Shown piece by piece: positions 11,571-23,725 of a DNA stretch of 64,000 bases. Source of the stretch: Aedes albopictus (Eukaryota > Arthropoda > Insecta > Diptera > Culicidae); contig NC_085138.1 of the NCBI RefSeq assembly GCF_035046485.1, positions 19,535,440 through 19,599,439 of the forward strand. The letters run 5' to 3'. A program made the translations under genes and the position numbers. Within the stretch, counting starts at the first letter, position 1, and every line of letters begins with the position of its first letter. A model generated the notes under the pieces. It worked only from the letters and a program-made list of their open reading frames with translations. It had not been told where the DNA came from and searched no databases.

Positions 11571-12289
11571 TGTGTATGTATGTATGTCTGTGCGCAAAAA
11601 TAGTTCACTCATTTTTAAGGCACTTCCCATTGGCAGATTTTTCGGATTATAGCTCGAATCAAACCAGAATTTAACCACATTGTTTGCTATTAAGAATGGT
11701 TCGGATCGGTCAAGGCGTTCCGTAGTTATGGCCATTTCAGTAGAAATGGCCATAAAGCCGGTATCCGCAATAATCGGGACACAGAAGTACGGTTGTAGTT
11801 CTGTAATGAATCGGCAAAATTGGTCAAATAATTGATCGCGAACTCTTTGGTGTATGTTTATTATTTCTGCCAAATTTCATAAAAATCGATGCATTACTTT
11901 TAACAGTGGATAAAAAACAAACAGACGTTGTACAATCATGACCAATTTTCATTCGCGTATCAGATGATTCTTTTACGCTACAGTTCAAAGTTCTGTGATG
12001 ATAATTATGAAATTTCGTTAGCAGTTATGATACTTATAGAAACACTTTCTTGAAAAATTTCATCAACTTTGATCAATTCGTTTAAAAACTACTGGTGTTG
12101 ATAGGGGTGAGTGTTGGTAAAAACTTTTCGTGTTTTTCATGTGTCATGTTTGCCTATTCATAACATTTGAATTTCTCTGCCAATTTTCATGAAATTTTCA
12201 CAGAAGGTAGTGTATTATGTGTATATTATGCCTGCAAAATTTTATGATTTTTAGGATTGTACTTTCAATAGTACAATCGAAACAATAAA
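11571..12289. other. Repeat-derived sequence, no gene
   Basis: Continuation of the outer repeat of the nest at 7488 (GCGCAAAAATAGTTCACTCA and following). The minus-strand ORF at 11412-11873 crosses the foldback arm and this repeat and has no recognisable domain. Confidence 0.45.
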
Positions 12290-12400
12290 GGGTCTGGAGT
12301 CCAAAAATGACAATTAAAACATCCAAGATGGCGTCTCCAAATTCAAAATGGCGACTGTTTAATGGAGTTTTAGGACCTGAAACCATGCAATATGGCTATA
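12290..12400 (+). repeat. ATGGCG-rich repeat unit, left part
   Basis: Contains AAGATGGCGTCTCC, AAAATGGCGACTGTTTAATG and ACCATGCAATATGG. The same unit recurs at 15168-15905, so this is the part left of the insertion at 12401-15167. Confidence 0.7.
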
Positions 12401-15167
12401 CAGTAGGTTGTCCCAAAATTGAACATAGTCAAAAAACTTGGGGGCTCACCCTGCAAATGATAGCTAAGGGTGTTAGAAACAAACTTTTGTATGACGGCAA
12501 CTTTCAGAAATGACGTTTAGAGGTCGCCCCGGGGAGATATTTGAAAAATGGCCATTTTTCGTAATAAATTTCAAACAAAAATTTTTTACCGTACAAAAAT
12601 TGTCAATACCCGCCATTTTAATATTTTTTACAGCTTGATATAGATCCAAACTACTTGGGAAAAATTATTAACGACATGTTTTGCAGGTAACTTTTTGATA
12701 CTGAATTTATGAATTTACTAAAATTTGTCATTTTTTGACATACTTTGCATTTTACCCATCATAAAAAGTATCTTATCCTAATGCCAATTTAAAACAATTT
12801 CCATAGAAAGATAGGAAATTTTATGAGGAAAAACTTTGCTGAAGACAGCATGGCGTTTTTTCTATCCGTTTTAGAGTTATTCACGATTTACTTTTTGGTG
12901 AAATTTGAATTATTAGGTATATTTTTAAAAATGTCACATAAGAGCTGCCCAAAAAAACATACACAGTAAAAAATCACGTAAGCTCAACAAGTTTTTGTCT
13001 TGAATGTGTTAAGAAATTATTACGATATCATTTATTGAATGTTTGCTTCCGTTGACAAATCCATTTTTTATATAGAAAGGTACCTTCTAGCGAGTAACTT
13101 TATCATTAGGGACCATTTTGAGATGCCTCAGTTTTCCATGACATTTTTAACAGTTATGACCTGACAATGGTTTATATGAGCATAATACACAATCAAACGC
13201 ACGGCACATTTTCTATAACTTTTAAAAGGTGATACATTTCGCAAACATGCCGTTTTTGTTTTTCAATGATATTGTTCAAATCGTTCAAAGGCATGAATAA
13301 AACGATCTAGTAGTCCCTATCAATTTGATCAACATATAGGACGATAAAAAATGACGTCACATGTTTACGTCCAAAACTGTTGTTTACCAATAATAGCCTG
13401 CCTTGTCTTATTGTATGCCGTGTATGTGTTATGGTAATCTAATTGTTCGAACCTTGGATAACATTAGCGCAGACAGACGTTCAAGTTTGACTCAGCAGCT
13501 TGTGTAAAAAACATGGCCGCCACAAATTGCCAAGTGGCAATCAGCGAACAGATGGCGTTAGCGACGTTCATATTCAATCGCTGCCCCACATGTGCGTTGC
13601 GACCAACAACTGTCACCACGGTCGTCTTCCAGCCGGATGGCGGGAAAAGACCGCACGTGTTGCACGCTAATAATGTTTCCACATAATTTGTGCAGAGTAA
13701 ATGACTTTTATTTAATGTCTAAAATCTTTTGCACAAATAAGTGCAGGACTCTTGTAAAATATTTTACACATTATTATTTTTATTTTACATAGATTTGCTT
13801 GAATAAAACTGCATTTGGATGAACTTCACTCGCATTGAGAAATCTTTGTGAATGTGACGCAAATGTGGGAATGATTTTGACAGTGTTTGTTTTGATTTTA
13901 TTTTTCGGAGGGTGGTGAATTGGGTGGTAAGTAAGCGGCTGGAAGCACGTGGTTTCTCAAACTGTCAACTGCACGCGACTGCACTGTGGCAATCGGTTGC
14001 CTAGGTGTCGCTAGTGAAAATTTATATAGAAAATTTGAATAAATTTGTTCGAGCTAGAACGTCTGTCTGCGACATTAGGTTAACTCGCTGGTTCATCTCA
14101 TCCCACCCGTTTCAATTTGCCTCGGTGTATCTTATTTTCGGCGTTGATAAGATAGTTCAAGTAAGTAAATGTCAAAAATTTTTAGAATGTCTTGAATTGG
14201 AACTTATTAAACAAAAATTGGTAATCTTACGAAAGGTGTTTGTAACCGCTATTTGAATTTGGGATGGATCGGAGGATTCGCCTTTTTTTTTGCTTTGTTA
14301 CTGTTTTCTGGGCTGTTTCACTGGTCCGGGACTAATACGTCTTCGCGCGAAGAAATAATTGAAAAAATCAACAGGAAAGTAAGATAAACGCGAAAATATG
14401 GCTCAACATTTAGTAGAGAATATCTTCAAAAAACCCATAGGCAGTAGGAAGCTTTTCGAGAGAGCAAGCTTTTTTAGAAATCTGCTAGTTAATTTCTGTA
14501 TGAAGGAATTGAATAACAAAACCTAAAAATCAATTAATGATATCACCATAATTCCTTGACACAATCAAAACAAAAACTTGTTGAGCATACGTAATTTTTC
14601 ACTTTGTATGTGTTTTTGGGAAGATCTTATGTGACATTTTTAGGAAAATACCCAAAATTCAAATTTCACCTAAAAGTAAATCGTGAATAACTCTAAAATG
14701 GATAGAAAAAACGCCATGCTGTCTTCGGCAAAGTTTTTCCTCATAAAATTTCCTATCTTTTTATGGAAATTGTATTAAATTAGCATTAGGGTGAGATACT
14801 TTTAATGATGGATAAAATGCATAGTATATCAAAAAATGACAAATTTTAGTAAATTCAAAAATTCAGTATCAAAAAGTTACCTGCAAAACATGTCGTTAAT
14901 AATTTTTCCCAGGTAGTTTCGATCTATATCAACCTGTAAAAAATATAAAAATGGTGGGTATTGACAATTTTTGTACGGTAAAAAATTTTTGTTTGAAATT
15001 TATTACGAGAAATGGCCATTTTTCAAAAATCTCCCCGGGGCGACCTCTAAGCGTCATTTCTTAAAGTTGCCGTCATACAAAAGTTTGTTTCTAACACCCT
15101 TAGCTATCATTTGCAGGGTGAGCCCCCAAGCTTTTTGACTATGTTCAATTTTGGGACAACCTACTAT
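12401..15167. mobile_element. DNA element with inverted arms of about 630 bp
   Basis: The left arm (12401 to about 13035) is the inverted copy of the right arm (about 14535 to 15167). It starts CAGTAGGTTGTCCCAAAATT, and the right end is its complement with one change. TA stands at both borders. Internal matches include CGCCCCGGGGAGAT and AAAACGCCATGCTGTCTTC in opposite orientations. The 1.5-kb centre has no transposase. TA and CAGT ends suggest the Tc1/mariner/pogo group, but size and arm length leave this open. Confidence 0.8.
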
Positions 15168-15905
15168 ACATTTGATATGGGGAAGTAGTCTGAACTCCAA
15201 AAATGACAACCAGAATATCCTAGATGGCGGTCTAAAATCCAAGATGGAAGCTCAAAATTCACAAAGGCTTCTGTTTAATGGAGTTTAAGGCTTTAAAACC
15301 ATGCACTATGGATATATCTAGTATTAGGAAGAAGTCTGGAATCCAAAAAAGACGATTAAAATATTCAAGAAGGCTACCAACATATCCAAGATGGCGTCTC
15401 AAAATACAATATGGCGATATAAACTTGAAAATGGCGACTGTTTAATGGAGGTTTACAACCTGAGTTCAAAAGTTTGATGTGGATTCGTGGCCGTGCGGCT
15501 AGTGTCACTAAGCATTTAGTCGCATCGTGCTGAGGGGCGTGGATTCGATTCCCACCGCAGCTGTCAGGAAAAAGTTTTCGGCTCTGCCACTGGGCGTTGC
15601 ATGCTAGTCCGTTGTCTAGTGTCGTGCTTCTTTCAAAGAGCGAATAGCTCACTGAAAGCATTGAACGTGTCCGTGTCTTTTAAAAGTAGCGACCAGAATA
15701 TCCAAGATGACGTCTCAAAATTCAAAATGGCGACTGTTTAATGGAGTGTTTGGCTCTAAAACCATTCAATATGGGAGTATCTGGTATGGGAAAAAATTCT
15801 GAAGTCCATAAATGGCGACCAGAAATTTCAAGCTGCCGGACTTAAATCCAAAATGGTGACTCAACATTCAAGAAGCCGGATGAACGATATGATCTCTGAT
15901 GCCAT
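15168..15905 (+). repeat. ATGGCG-rich tandem repeat, about 130-145 bp unit
   Basis: Successive units share AATGACGACCAGAATATCCA, AAGATGGCGNCTNAAAAT, ATGGCGACTGTTTAATGGAG, ACCATGCAATATGG and GAAGTCTGGAATCC. At least three partial units are visible, broken by a tRNA-headed SINE at 15474-15681. They also provide paralogous empty sites for the element at 12401. Confidence 0.7.
15474..15681 (+). mobile_element. Short tRNA-headed SINE
   Basis: GTGGCCGTGCGGCTAGTGTC is A-box-like. It is followed by GTGGATTCGATTCCCACCGC, a B box with a paired T-arm. About 120 further bases run to CCGTGTCTTTT. AAAAGT stands on both sides (15468-15473 and 15682-15687). It interrupts the ATGGCG repeat. I do not know the family name. 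Confidence 0.65.
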
Positions 15906-17137
15906 GAAATGGATTTCTATAAAAGTGCGATATTCATCAACATATCAACATATAAGTGCATCAATGTTGCCATACATTTATATTTAAAATTGTGTATATA
16001 ATGCTGCATTACTTTAAACACCTCATTGAAGCAATGTTAAAGTCGAAAAGGGCCCGACTGAAATCAAATTAGTGCCACATATTGCAGCACGTTGACAGCC
16101 ATTGCTAAAGTGACATAAATGCATGTGCTGTACATTTGCATTTGCACATGCTTAATACGTGCATCACGAAAAACCAAAACAAAAATCTATTTTTAGCACC
16201 GTTTCGTTATCGACAGTACTAATGCCCTCCACATGAATGTTTTAACCATCATTTTTTTGTTGCCGGGTCGGGAGTCAAACCAGAAGTGTTGAAGACCGCT
16301 AGAGTAGATCGTAAAGTTGTTCACTCTTCTTGATTTCATTTGTTTACCATTAGAGTCAAGCTTTTACAATTATATTGTTAAAGCAACCTTTGCTAGTTTG
16401 TACCTTGCATTTATTCAGTTTTTGCAGTGTTGAATTATTGAATTATCGTATATCACCTTTTAATGCACCCTAATGTAAAGAAAAAATGTAATGCATCAAA
16501 ACATTGATAATGCCAATCTAAAGGATTAGTGCATGAGAAGTATGGAATTACTGCATTTTGCATTGCAAAGGTTGATATTCAGTCTAATTCGTGTAATGAT
16601 ATAATGCTTGTGGTTACTTGGGATGTCACTTGAGTTGTGTTGAAATGTGTTTTCGAAGCCACGAGAAAGGCGCCATCACCGCTAGGTGGAATAATTAGGG
16701 TTTTTTTATCGACCCTCTAAGATTTTCTACAGAAACTTTTAAGAAGTTTCACCGGGAAATCCTGTAGAAGTTTCATCAGGCGTTATACCAGTAATTCCTC
16801 TAAGATATTCACCAGAAGTCAGCTCTATCGCTTTTTTCTTCAAGTTTAAAAAAAAGCATTCCACCAGGAATTTCTCAAAGACTTCTACAGGAAGCATCTT
16901 AGGAGTTCTACCGCTAATTCGTATGGGGGTTTCTACCAAGAATCTCTCTAGCAGAAATTTCTTCAGTAGATCTCTGGAATTTCGTTCAGTAGTTTCTCAG
17001 GAAATTTCTTCGTGCGATCGTTCAGAAACTCCTTCTATAGTTCCTCCGGATTTTTTTTTCATTGATTTTCCAGCAGTTCCTGTGTGGTACGTGATACACG
17101 TGCTCAGAATAATGCTTCAATCTGCTAACGGACAGTG
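15906..17137. other. No gene; AT-rich with a patch of 12-bp minisatellite
   Basis: 15906-16640 shows no recognisable family. A fragment near 16650-16690 (GAAGCCACGAGAAAGGCGCC) looks like a dispersed repeat. 16720-17060 holds GGAATTTCT/AGGAAATTTC units of the 12-bp family. Confidence 0.4.
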
Positions 17138-17291
17138 CCCAGCCAATAAATGATCGTATAAGAGTTGAATAAGATGTTAAAGTGGAGGCGATATGCATAC
17201 ACTTTACATGCGCTTAAATGGAGACATGCACGCAAATAGCCTTCACTTTATCATCTTATGCAACTTCTTATACGATTACTGGTTGACTGGG
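17138..17291. mobile_element. 154-bp MITE
   Basis: CCCAGCCAATAAATGATCGT at the left pairs, with a few mismatches, with ACGATTACTGGTTGACTGGG at the right. The pairing continues inward for about 50 bp per arm (TATAAGAGTTG against CAACTTCTTATA). No clear target duplication was found. Confidence 0.7.
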
Positions 17292-17640
17292 TGCGCAACA
17301 CCTTCCGAGTAACGTCTATAACGCATAACTGTCTATGCGCGACCGACCAGCGCATCGTTGGCCACATGACTCGTACTCTTTCTTCGGTCTACTATCAGAC
17401 GCATCAGACGTGCGGCACTGAGCACGGCAATTCCCCCGCGAGCAGCAATTGGAATTCCACAGTTCCAAAAGAGATCGACCTGTAATTCCTTCAATAGCTC
17501 CTCCGGGAAACTACTGTTGGAGAAATTCACCGCGGAAAGGGATTCACTGTTTTACGCCTACAGAAATTCTCGGTGAAACTTCTGGAGAAATTCCTGGAGG
17601 ATATCTCAGTATGTATAACTTCTGGAGATTTTTCCGTGTA

Positions 17641-18077
17641 CAGGTACTCTTCGATATAACGTACAAAAAAGTTTTCTCTTTGTACGTTATATCGAAGCAG
17701 AGAAAAATTTAATATTTTTATGCTAGTATTGATGTATTCGACGTGAAATTAATCCCAAATAATGATTTCGGTGAAATTCACAAAACCAATAATGAAAAAC
17801 TTGAGTTTTGACGAAAAAGTCATTTTGTTTTTTGTGCTTCGATATAACGTACATTTTGCTTCGATATAACGTACACTAAATTTTTCCCCAAATTGCGCTA
17901 AATCTGGGTAACAAGGCTAATGCTGCAACAAAACATTGATTTGAGTGATTTCGTAGTTTATCTAAGGATTATTCGTGGGAAAAATAAAATTTTTCAATGT
18001 TGTACGTTATATCGAAGCAAAATGTACGTTATATCGAATTCGCTATATCGAGGGTACGTTATATCGAAGAATACCTG
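17641..18077. mobile_element. 437-bp pogo/Tigger-like MITE
   Basis: The terminal inverted repeats start CAGGTA(C/T)TCTTCGATATA and match in 23 of 24 positions. TA flanks at 17639-17640 and 18078-18079. The motif CTTCGATATAACGTAC recurs near both ends in both orientations (about 17690, 17838, 17860, 18002, 18023 and 18050). The start CAGGTAT and the subterminal repeats resemble the element at 8141-11409. Confidence 0.85.
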
Positions 18078-19015
18078 TATCTCATTTTCTAAAGTACGGA
18101 ATTATCCTAAGGTCAATTATTTGATCACAAAGAACCAGAATGATAGATGAGTTTTTCTCACTTTGCACAACAAGCAAGAAACACCATATGAAGTCAGCTG
18201 CCAAGTGTCTACTTATGTTGCAATAATACACTTTAGAAGTAGCACAATTGAGGATAGGGTATTTACCCGTTGGCCACATCATCGCCATTTTGGACCCATC
18301 CGCGACCAAGTTGCCATTATCGGCGGGAGCTCGGTACCTATAGATTCGCTATGATGGCGTTATTCATCCTCACACAGCGTGTTCCTGACATAGCAGTTAC
18401 TGAGTAGCGTCATAGCGGTTCAGGTTTAGCTGAGTTACCTGCACTGTGAATTGTCAGCTGAGGGTCGGGTACCTTGGACCTACCATTCCCACAACCAATC
18501 GAGCATTTGAGAGGAGGATTTGAGCAGCCTTAAGTCTTATGGCCTTCATCTCCACATCGTGACTAGTGTATGCCCAGCGAACATACCGACCAGCCCAACC
18601 AGGCTGCGGTGGCCTCCAACACCTCATAATGTTGCCGTAGTGCCGTGACAAGCTTCTTTGTGTTGTGTACGTGATCTCGTCCAGGTTTTAGACCTTTAGA
18701 GTCGCTTTCGCTTCCGGTGCCCTCGCGGGTTTCATCGCGCTTGAGCTCAACGATGATTTCACCTGTACGAGTGCGTCGAATACTGCGTACGTCACGTCGG
18801 TTCCAAGATCCACAAGCTTGACATCGCTGCTCGTCGCCTTCAACACCTCTGAGTATTTTGACGAGGAATCACCCTTCTCGCGCTTGGAACCTGACCTACC
18901 TCTTAGCTTTGGTTTCTGTTGGTCCTCTTTTTGCTTCCTTTTTTCTTCTGCCTGTCCACTAGGATCCAAGGGGGAATTTTTCCTCTGACCCGTGGTTGCT
19001 ACACATGGCCTACTT

Positions 19016-19989
19016 CAGGGCTGCCCAACGTACGGCCCGCGGGCCGGATCCGGCCCGCGAGGACATTTCGTGCGGCCCGCGGCACGAAGGAAGAAAAATT
19101 ATATAATTTGGCGTTTTAAATAATATTTTCGAGTATTTTTTTTTCGTTTCCAAGTGAAATTTGAAAAAAATTAAAAAAAAATATATTTTAGTGCGTATTT
19201 AAAAAAGTATATCTACTTGATTTAATTTACAGATTGCGAGGAATCATCAGATTATGGCAATGTGAAAGTACTTGTAAACTTTTGAGAACACTTTGACATT
19301 GTAAAACAACTTAACAAAATAAAAACAGCATACGAATCTGAATTCTACGAGAATTTGGAGATTCTATTTTTGTCATAAGATACAACATAGAAACATTGAT
19401 TAATAGGAACCAGCTTGAGATCCTGCTTTATGAATGCCATTGTATCTTTCTTAAGCCAAGTAAGATGTAGGGGTCAATATGACCCAGCCAGACATACAAG
19501 ACATCAGCCTAGCCCCTCTCTGAAGCAATACCTTCTTGGTGGTTCCGGAGAGACGTAGGGTTTGGCGACCATAGGAATGTGTTTTAGTGGGTCGAGGAGA
19601 GAGTAGTCCTGGCTTCTACCGGCATTGTAGAAGACGGCCTCATCCCCACACTACCCTAACCTTCCTGTTAGGGTGTCTGATGAGCAGATTTATCCCCCTA
19701 TGGTTTAGAAGGAAAAAAAAAAAAAAAAAAAAAAGACATACAAGACATGCTCTACGCCAGCGTGGTGCGCCCATGCTAGGATGGTTTATACTATTTACTA
19801 AAACGAACTGCAAAATTCTTCAAAAATTCTTAGAAATTTCATAAGAAATGTAAATTTTTTAAACAATAGTTCAGAAGTTCAGAGAAGTTTTTGAAAAAAG
19901 TGTTTCATAGTCGAATTTCAATTTCTGGCCCGTCAACTGGTATGGAGTGTTGGCTGTGGCCCGCGGCCGTAAAAGGTTGGGCAGGCCTG
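19016..19989. mobile_element. hAT MITE with 8-bp target duplication
   Basis: GCCTACTT flanks it at 19008-19015 and 19990-19997. The ends CAGGGCTGCCCAAC and GTTGGGCAGGCCTG form the terminal inverted repeat, followed inward by GC-rich CGGCCCGCGGGCC blocks. 8-bp duplication and CAGG-type ends are the hAT signature. The interior is AT-rich and carries the retroposon at 19505-19734. Confidence 0.9.
19505..19734 (+). mobile_element. Small poly(A) retroposon with 14-bp target duplication
   Basis: GACATACAAGACAT flanks at 19491-19504 and 19735-19748. The insert of about 230 bp ends in a run of about 22 A. No coding sequence is visible. It is a SINE or a 5'-truncated LINE 3' end. Confidence 0.85.
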
Positions 19990-20519
19990 GCCTACTTCCT
20001 TCGACCCTGGACGGACCGGTCTATTCAGGCCCACCCTTCCCAGCTTTCAAGGACGCCTAGTCAGAGTCTGATGACTGCTCCGCAAGCTTCTGCAATTGTT
20101 TGTCATAATCAATCGCGTCTGGTGTACCCTTCAGAGTAACGAGTACGAAGGCCTCAGTCTTGCAAGACTTCGGCACCTTCAGCTTCATGGTACCTGCCGC
20201 TGGCGCAGTCAACCTTCACGTACCCGACCCCCAACAGATCATTTTTTACAAAATGCTGGCATTTCGTCAATTTGCATGCGATTTTTTTTTTAAGTTACCC
20301 TCAATCGATCATAAATTAGTGCTAGTTTATTATACTAATGTGGCCATGCAATACCCGGAACCATTCCGGGGATATTCCAGATTGTGTTAGGGTCAGGAGG
20401 TTGCCAAAAAAGCTAAAAGTCATTATTTCGTTTGTTATTGTGTTTGAACCATCGATTTTCAGTGAAATTTGTATTGCTCACAGTGAAATACAACGGCGAT
20501 AATCAGGTTTGAATAAGTT

Positions 20520-20860
20520 GACTGATCCGGATCCCCGTGACAGATTCCGCGGGACTCATTGAGGACACTTTTGGTTTTCAACCTAAACATGCCGTGCGAC
20601 ATATCAATCTTCATGATTTCGAATGACTGAGTCAGAAACGATAGACTGAAGTCTGTATCAACTAATATGGCCACCCCGCACAGGTTCCACGGGGGTGTCA
20701 TCGGGGACATTTCTAGTTTGCAAGCAAAACATGAAGTATAAATCTTCATGATTTCGAGAGAATGGGGCAGAAAAAATTGACTGATGTATGTATCAACTGA
20801 TGTGGCTGTTCCGGAACACCTGAAACAGGCTCCGCGGAGGTCTCTAAAACACAATAACAC
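20520..20860. repeat. Tandem repeat, unit about 165 bp, about two copies
   Basis: AATCTTCATGATTTCGA, a CAG/CAGAAA block and TGTATCAACT(A/G)ATATGG recur about 165 bp apart. A third partial unit ends near 20860. The minus-strand ORF at 20459-20860 simply spans this repeat. Confidence 0.6.
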
Positions 20861-20876
20861 ACGAATTAGTTACTTT

Positions 20877-21040
20877 TAGGGGGTATCCATTTAGTACGTC
20901 ACGCTAAAAATCGGAATATTCCACCCCCTCTCTCCCCCTCCCGCGTACGGGTTTTTCCTATATTTAATACATTGCTTGTCACACTTTCCAGACCCCCCCT
21001 CCCCTCCCCCTTTTTGCGTGACATACTTAATGTCTTTATA
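20877..21040. mobile_element. Harbinger-like MITE relative, worn right end
   Basis: It starts TTAGGGGGTATCCATTTAGT, then ACGTCACGC and a C-rich middle, with GCGTGACATACTTAATG near the right. This is the layout of 2429-2592, with the last bases of the right arm degraded. Confidence 0.5.
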
Positions 21041-21831
21041 GTCATTTGGCAAAACAGACCATCCCATCTGACCCCAGTACAATCCGGAATATCTCCAGAA
21101 TGGATCCGGATATTACATAGCCACAGGGCCAGATTTACAAATGTGGGGGCCCGGGGTCACAGCGTTGTGGGGGCCCTGTATAAAGAAGATAAATTTTGCC
21201 CATATAACAACTATAACATATTAATCTTTCTTGCAAATATTTTAGTTAAGGTATTAATGTAGTAGTGGAAGATTGTGAATCTATAACAATAAGCAGAACT
21301 AGGAAAAATGTCAATTTCCATTGAATTATTTATAACAGACCTAAAATTCTAGCGTGAAAGTAATGATAATTATATAAAGTAAACAATTCTTTTCAAGAGT
21401 ACATTCGCCGCATTGGATCCCAGATTTAGTCGAAATTCTAGCCAGAGTTCATAGAGAAACTACAAGAATTTAAAGCTGAAATGTTCAAGAAATTTCCTTT
21501 CAAAAGAATTTTCCACATTACTCTGGTATCACTGAGAATATTCTTATTGAAAATGCTAAAGAAATTTTCGAGGAAGTTTATGATAAGTTCCTGAAGGAAT
21601 GTTTCACTCCATTTTCAATAAAAGCTTTCTATTCAATTTCTTAAAAAATTTAAGCAGAAAACCTTACAAGTTTTTAGCCATGTTCTCAAAAAGTTTGCAC
21701 TGAAACTCTTCACAATAATTATTATATTCTGCCTGTAATTTATGCTAGATTTCCTGTAAAAAATAATTCAACAGTAGACTGAAAAAAAAAATAAACAAAT
21801 TTAGCAGGAACTTTATTACTCTGTAACTGTA

Positions 21832-23078
21832 AAGTGACCAGATATATTTTGCACTGATGCGGGACACAGTCTTACATAACTAAAATTGTAAGTTTTTCAA
21901 TGATACAGTGACCCTATTTTCAAAGAAATCTTAATACTGGTTACGGGCGTAACTAATAGAAAAGTAAAAATAACTTTAAAATTTTAGAAAAAAGCTAAAA
22001 CTTTTAATGTTTATCAAATAAAAATAATGCAAACAAAGCCCCAGATTGAAAAAAAAAAATGCAATAATGTAAGATAGTAAATATACATATGAAACAAAAA
22101 GTTTTAAATTAATAGTAAACAAAAAAATAACATAAAGGAATTGAAAATTTATGCCCCTGCATAGTTTATAAGGATGTTTTAAAGACATGCTTATTAGAAT
22201 CCTAACATGGCCGCCACAATAGCCGACTCACGATTTCGAGCACACAAATCTCGTGAAAATAAAGCCAGCTCTACTTACTTGAAGCATTTTTCAACTGAAC
22301 AAGGGCAAAATAAAAGTTATACTGTCGTCAGACGTTTACTTTTTGAGTTTGGTGCATTTTGTACTGGGATCCCACGTCGTTAGTCCTTAAAATGTTAGTT
22401 AGAAAGTGTACAATTGAAATTCCTCTGAAGATCTCTTTTGGTATTAGTTTAGAGATCCTTGTGAATAAATTTACATATATTTTTTGTTTTCCTGAAATTT
22501 ATCTCTAAAAATTTATAGATTTTTTTTAAATGCCATAATATTTTATCATGACAAATTTCTGTTCAAACATTGAAAGAAGTTGCTGGAGAAAATTTAGGAA
22601 AGAGTTTTTGACAAAACTGTAACTTTCATAGAAACCCCTTGATCATTTCTAAAAATCCCCTGGATCTATTGACGGGAATCTTGGAAAAATATTAAAAATG
22701 CATTAAAAATCCCTGCAAAATAATAGCTTTGGAAAAAAAATCCTGAGGATTCTTTTCAGGCATTCATAGATGAGTAGCTGAAAGAGTTCTCGAAGAAATC
22801 CTTAAAAAACAGGAAAAATCCCGTAGAAGTAAATTTAAAAAAAAAAATCAACAATATCCCTCTAGAATTATCCCAGAGAGGTTAGTATGTATTGCATTTT
22901 TTTCAGTATATCGCTGGAAGATTCGTATTGGAATCTTGAAAAAGTTTCGTATTCGTCAATAAAAATAAATAGTTTAGCGATTGTTGAAATCAGGGACATT
23001 TCCGGGACACTTGACAATGCGGGACGCTCAGCTTGAATCCGGGACTGTCCCGCATAATCCGGGACGTCTGGTCACTAT
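21832..23078. mobile_element. Nested hAT element with 8-9-bp target duplication
   Basis: GTAACTGTA flanks at 21823-21831 and 23079-23087. The ends are AAGTGACCAGA and the complement of GTCTGGTCACTAT, with GGGACA/GTCCCGCAT blocks inside each end. No coding sequence. One end has lost about 2 bases relative to the other. Confidence 0.8.
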
Positions 23079-23106
23079 GTAACTGTAATTTATAGATGTT
23101 TAGAAT

Positions 23107-23725
23107 CAGGGTTGTTAATAGTCATCGGAGCTGAAGCATAATCACTGACGACAACGCGTAATAAAAAGTTAGCGTCACTGAGTCAGCAGCTCTTGAATAT
23201 TTTTCTTCAAACACCGTCAGTCAGTTTGCTGGTCGCGACGAAAGAGTCTTGTCGTTTCTCTTTATTGGCATTTTCGTTGAGTGGCTTGCATCGGACAGGG
23301 CAGGCGAACGAATAATCAGCCTCACGGGAATGGCTGATCAGAAAAAAAAAAATGCAAAAATGAAACACGTCTTCATTCGGAATCGAACCAAAAACCTTCA
23401 GATTGGCAGCACAACAAGCATACCAACAGAGCTAATTCAACAGCTCGAATAGACCGTGGCTAAATCGTCAATAAAAGCTTGACTGGTTCGCCTTCCGTAA
23501 GCAGTAGGATGCCATGTGACGAATGCATGTTCGTTTTTCGTCGTTGCAAAAGGAGACAAAAGAGAATGACGAAAACTAAGCTCCCTGTTTTATTTTCGGT
23601 TCATCCTCGTCGTGGTTTCTTTGTCGGTCGCTGATGATGATGCAAGTGATGGAGTTTTATTGGCTGACGAACTTTTTTAATTTTTCGTCGTTGGTCGGTG
23701 ACGAAACAGATGGTTTTCAACCCTG
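23107..23725. mobile_element. hAT MITE, CAGGGTTG ends
   Basis: CAGGGTTGTTAATAGTC at the left against the complement of GGTTTTCAACCCTG at the right. The flanks TTTAGAAT and TTTGTAAT agree in 6 of 8 bases, a worn 8-bp duplication. It contains the tRNA-like stretch at 23370-23460. Confidence 0.65.
23370..23460 (-). repeat. tRNA-like sequence (pol III boxes)
   Basis: On the minus strand TTAGCTCTGTTGGTATGC resembles an A box. GGTTCGATTCC is a perfect B box 45-50 bases on. I could not fold a convincing anticodon arm or acceptor stem, so it is more likely a SINE head or tRNA relic than a working tRNA gene. Confidence 0.45.

Larger units (their letters stand above)
7488..11590. mobile_element. Three-level nest of repeats around a (GTAT)n stretch
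   Basis: The outer repeat (from about 7488, CTTTCTCGTACACCGAAGTG) runs into TGTGTATGTATGTATGT at 7619-7636. It resumes with the same GTGTATGTATGTATGT at about 11570 followed by CTGTGCGCAAAAATAG. Between them lies a foldback element. Its left arm is near 7640-7860 and its right arm near 11411-11560, paired by CGCATTGCGATTGAAATT against its complement. That foldback is interrupted by the pogo-like element at 8141-11409. No coding sequence is present. Confidence 0.65.
18360..20195 (-). pseudogene. LINE ORF1 (gag-like) remnant, R1/LOA-type, interrupted by a hAT MITE
   Basis: On the minus strand the reading runs from MKLKVPKSCKTEAFVLVTLK near 20190 to a serine/acid stretch near 20060. It resumes after the insertion with a K/E/Q-rich stretch (EEKRKQKEDQQKPKLRGRSG) and KYSEVLKATSSDVKLVDLGT. 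It ends in degraded zinc-knuckle sequence with CGDEGHK near 18540. The order (basic segment, conserved block, CCHC knuckles) is that of ORF1 nucleic-acid-binding proteins of R1/LOA/Jockey-like LINEs. Stops and frameshifts occur throughout, and 19016-19989 is foreign. The clade is inferred. Confidence 0.65.

Noticed and set aside
23370..23460. Functional tRNA gene
   Set aside because: Pol III boxes are good, but the anticodon and acceptor stems do not fold, and the sequence is inside a MITE.
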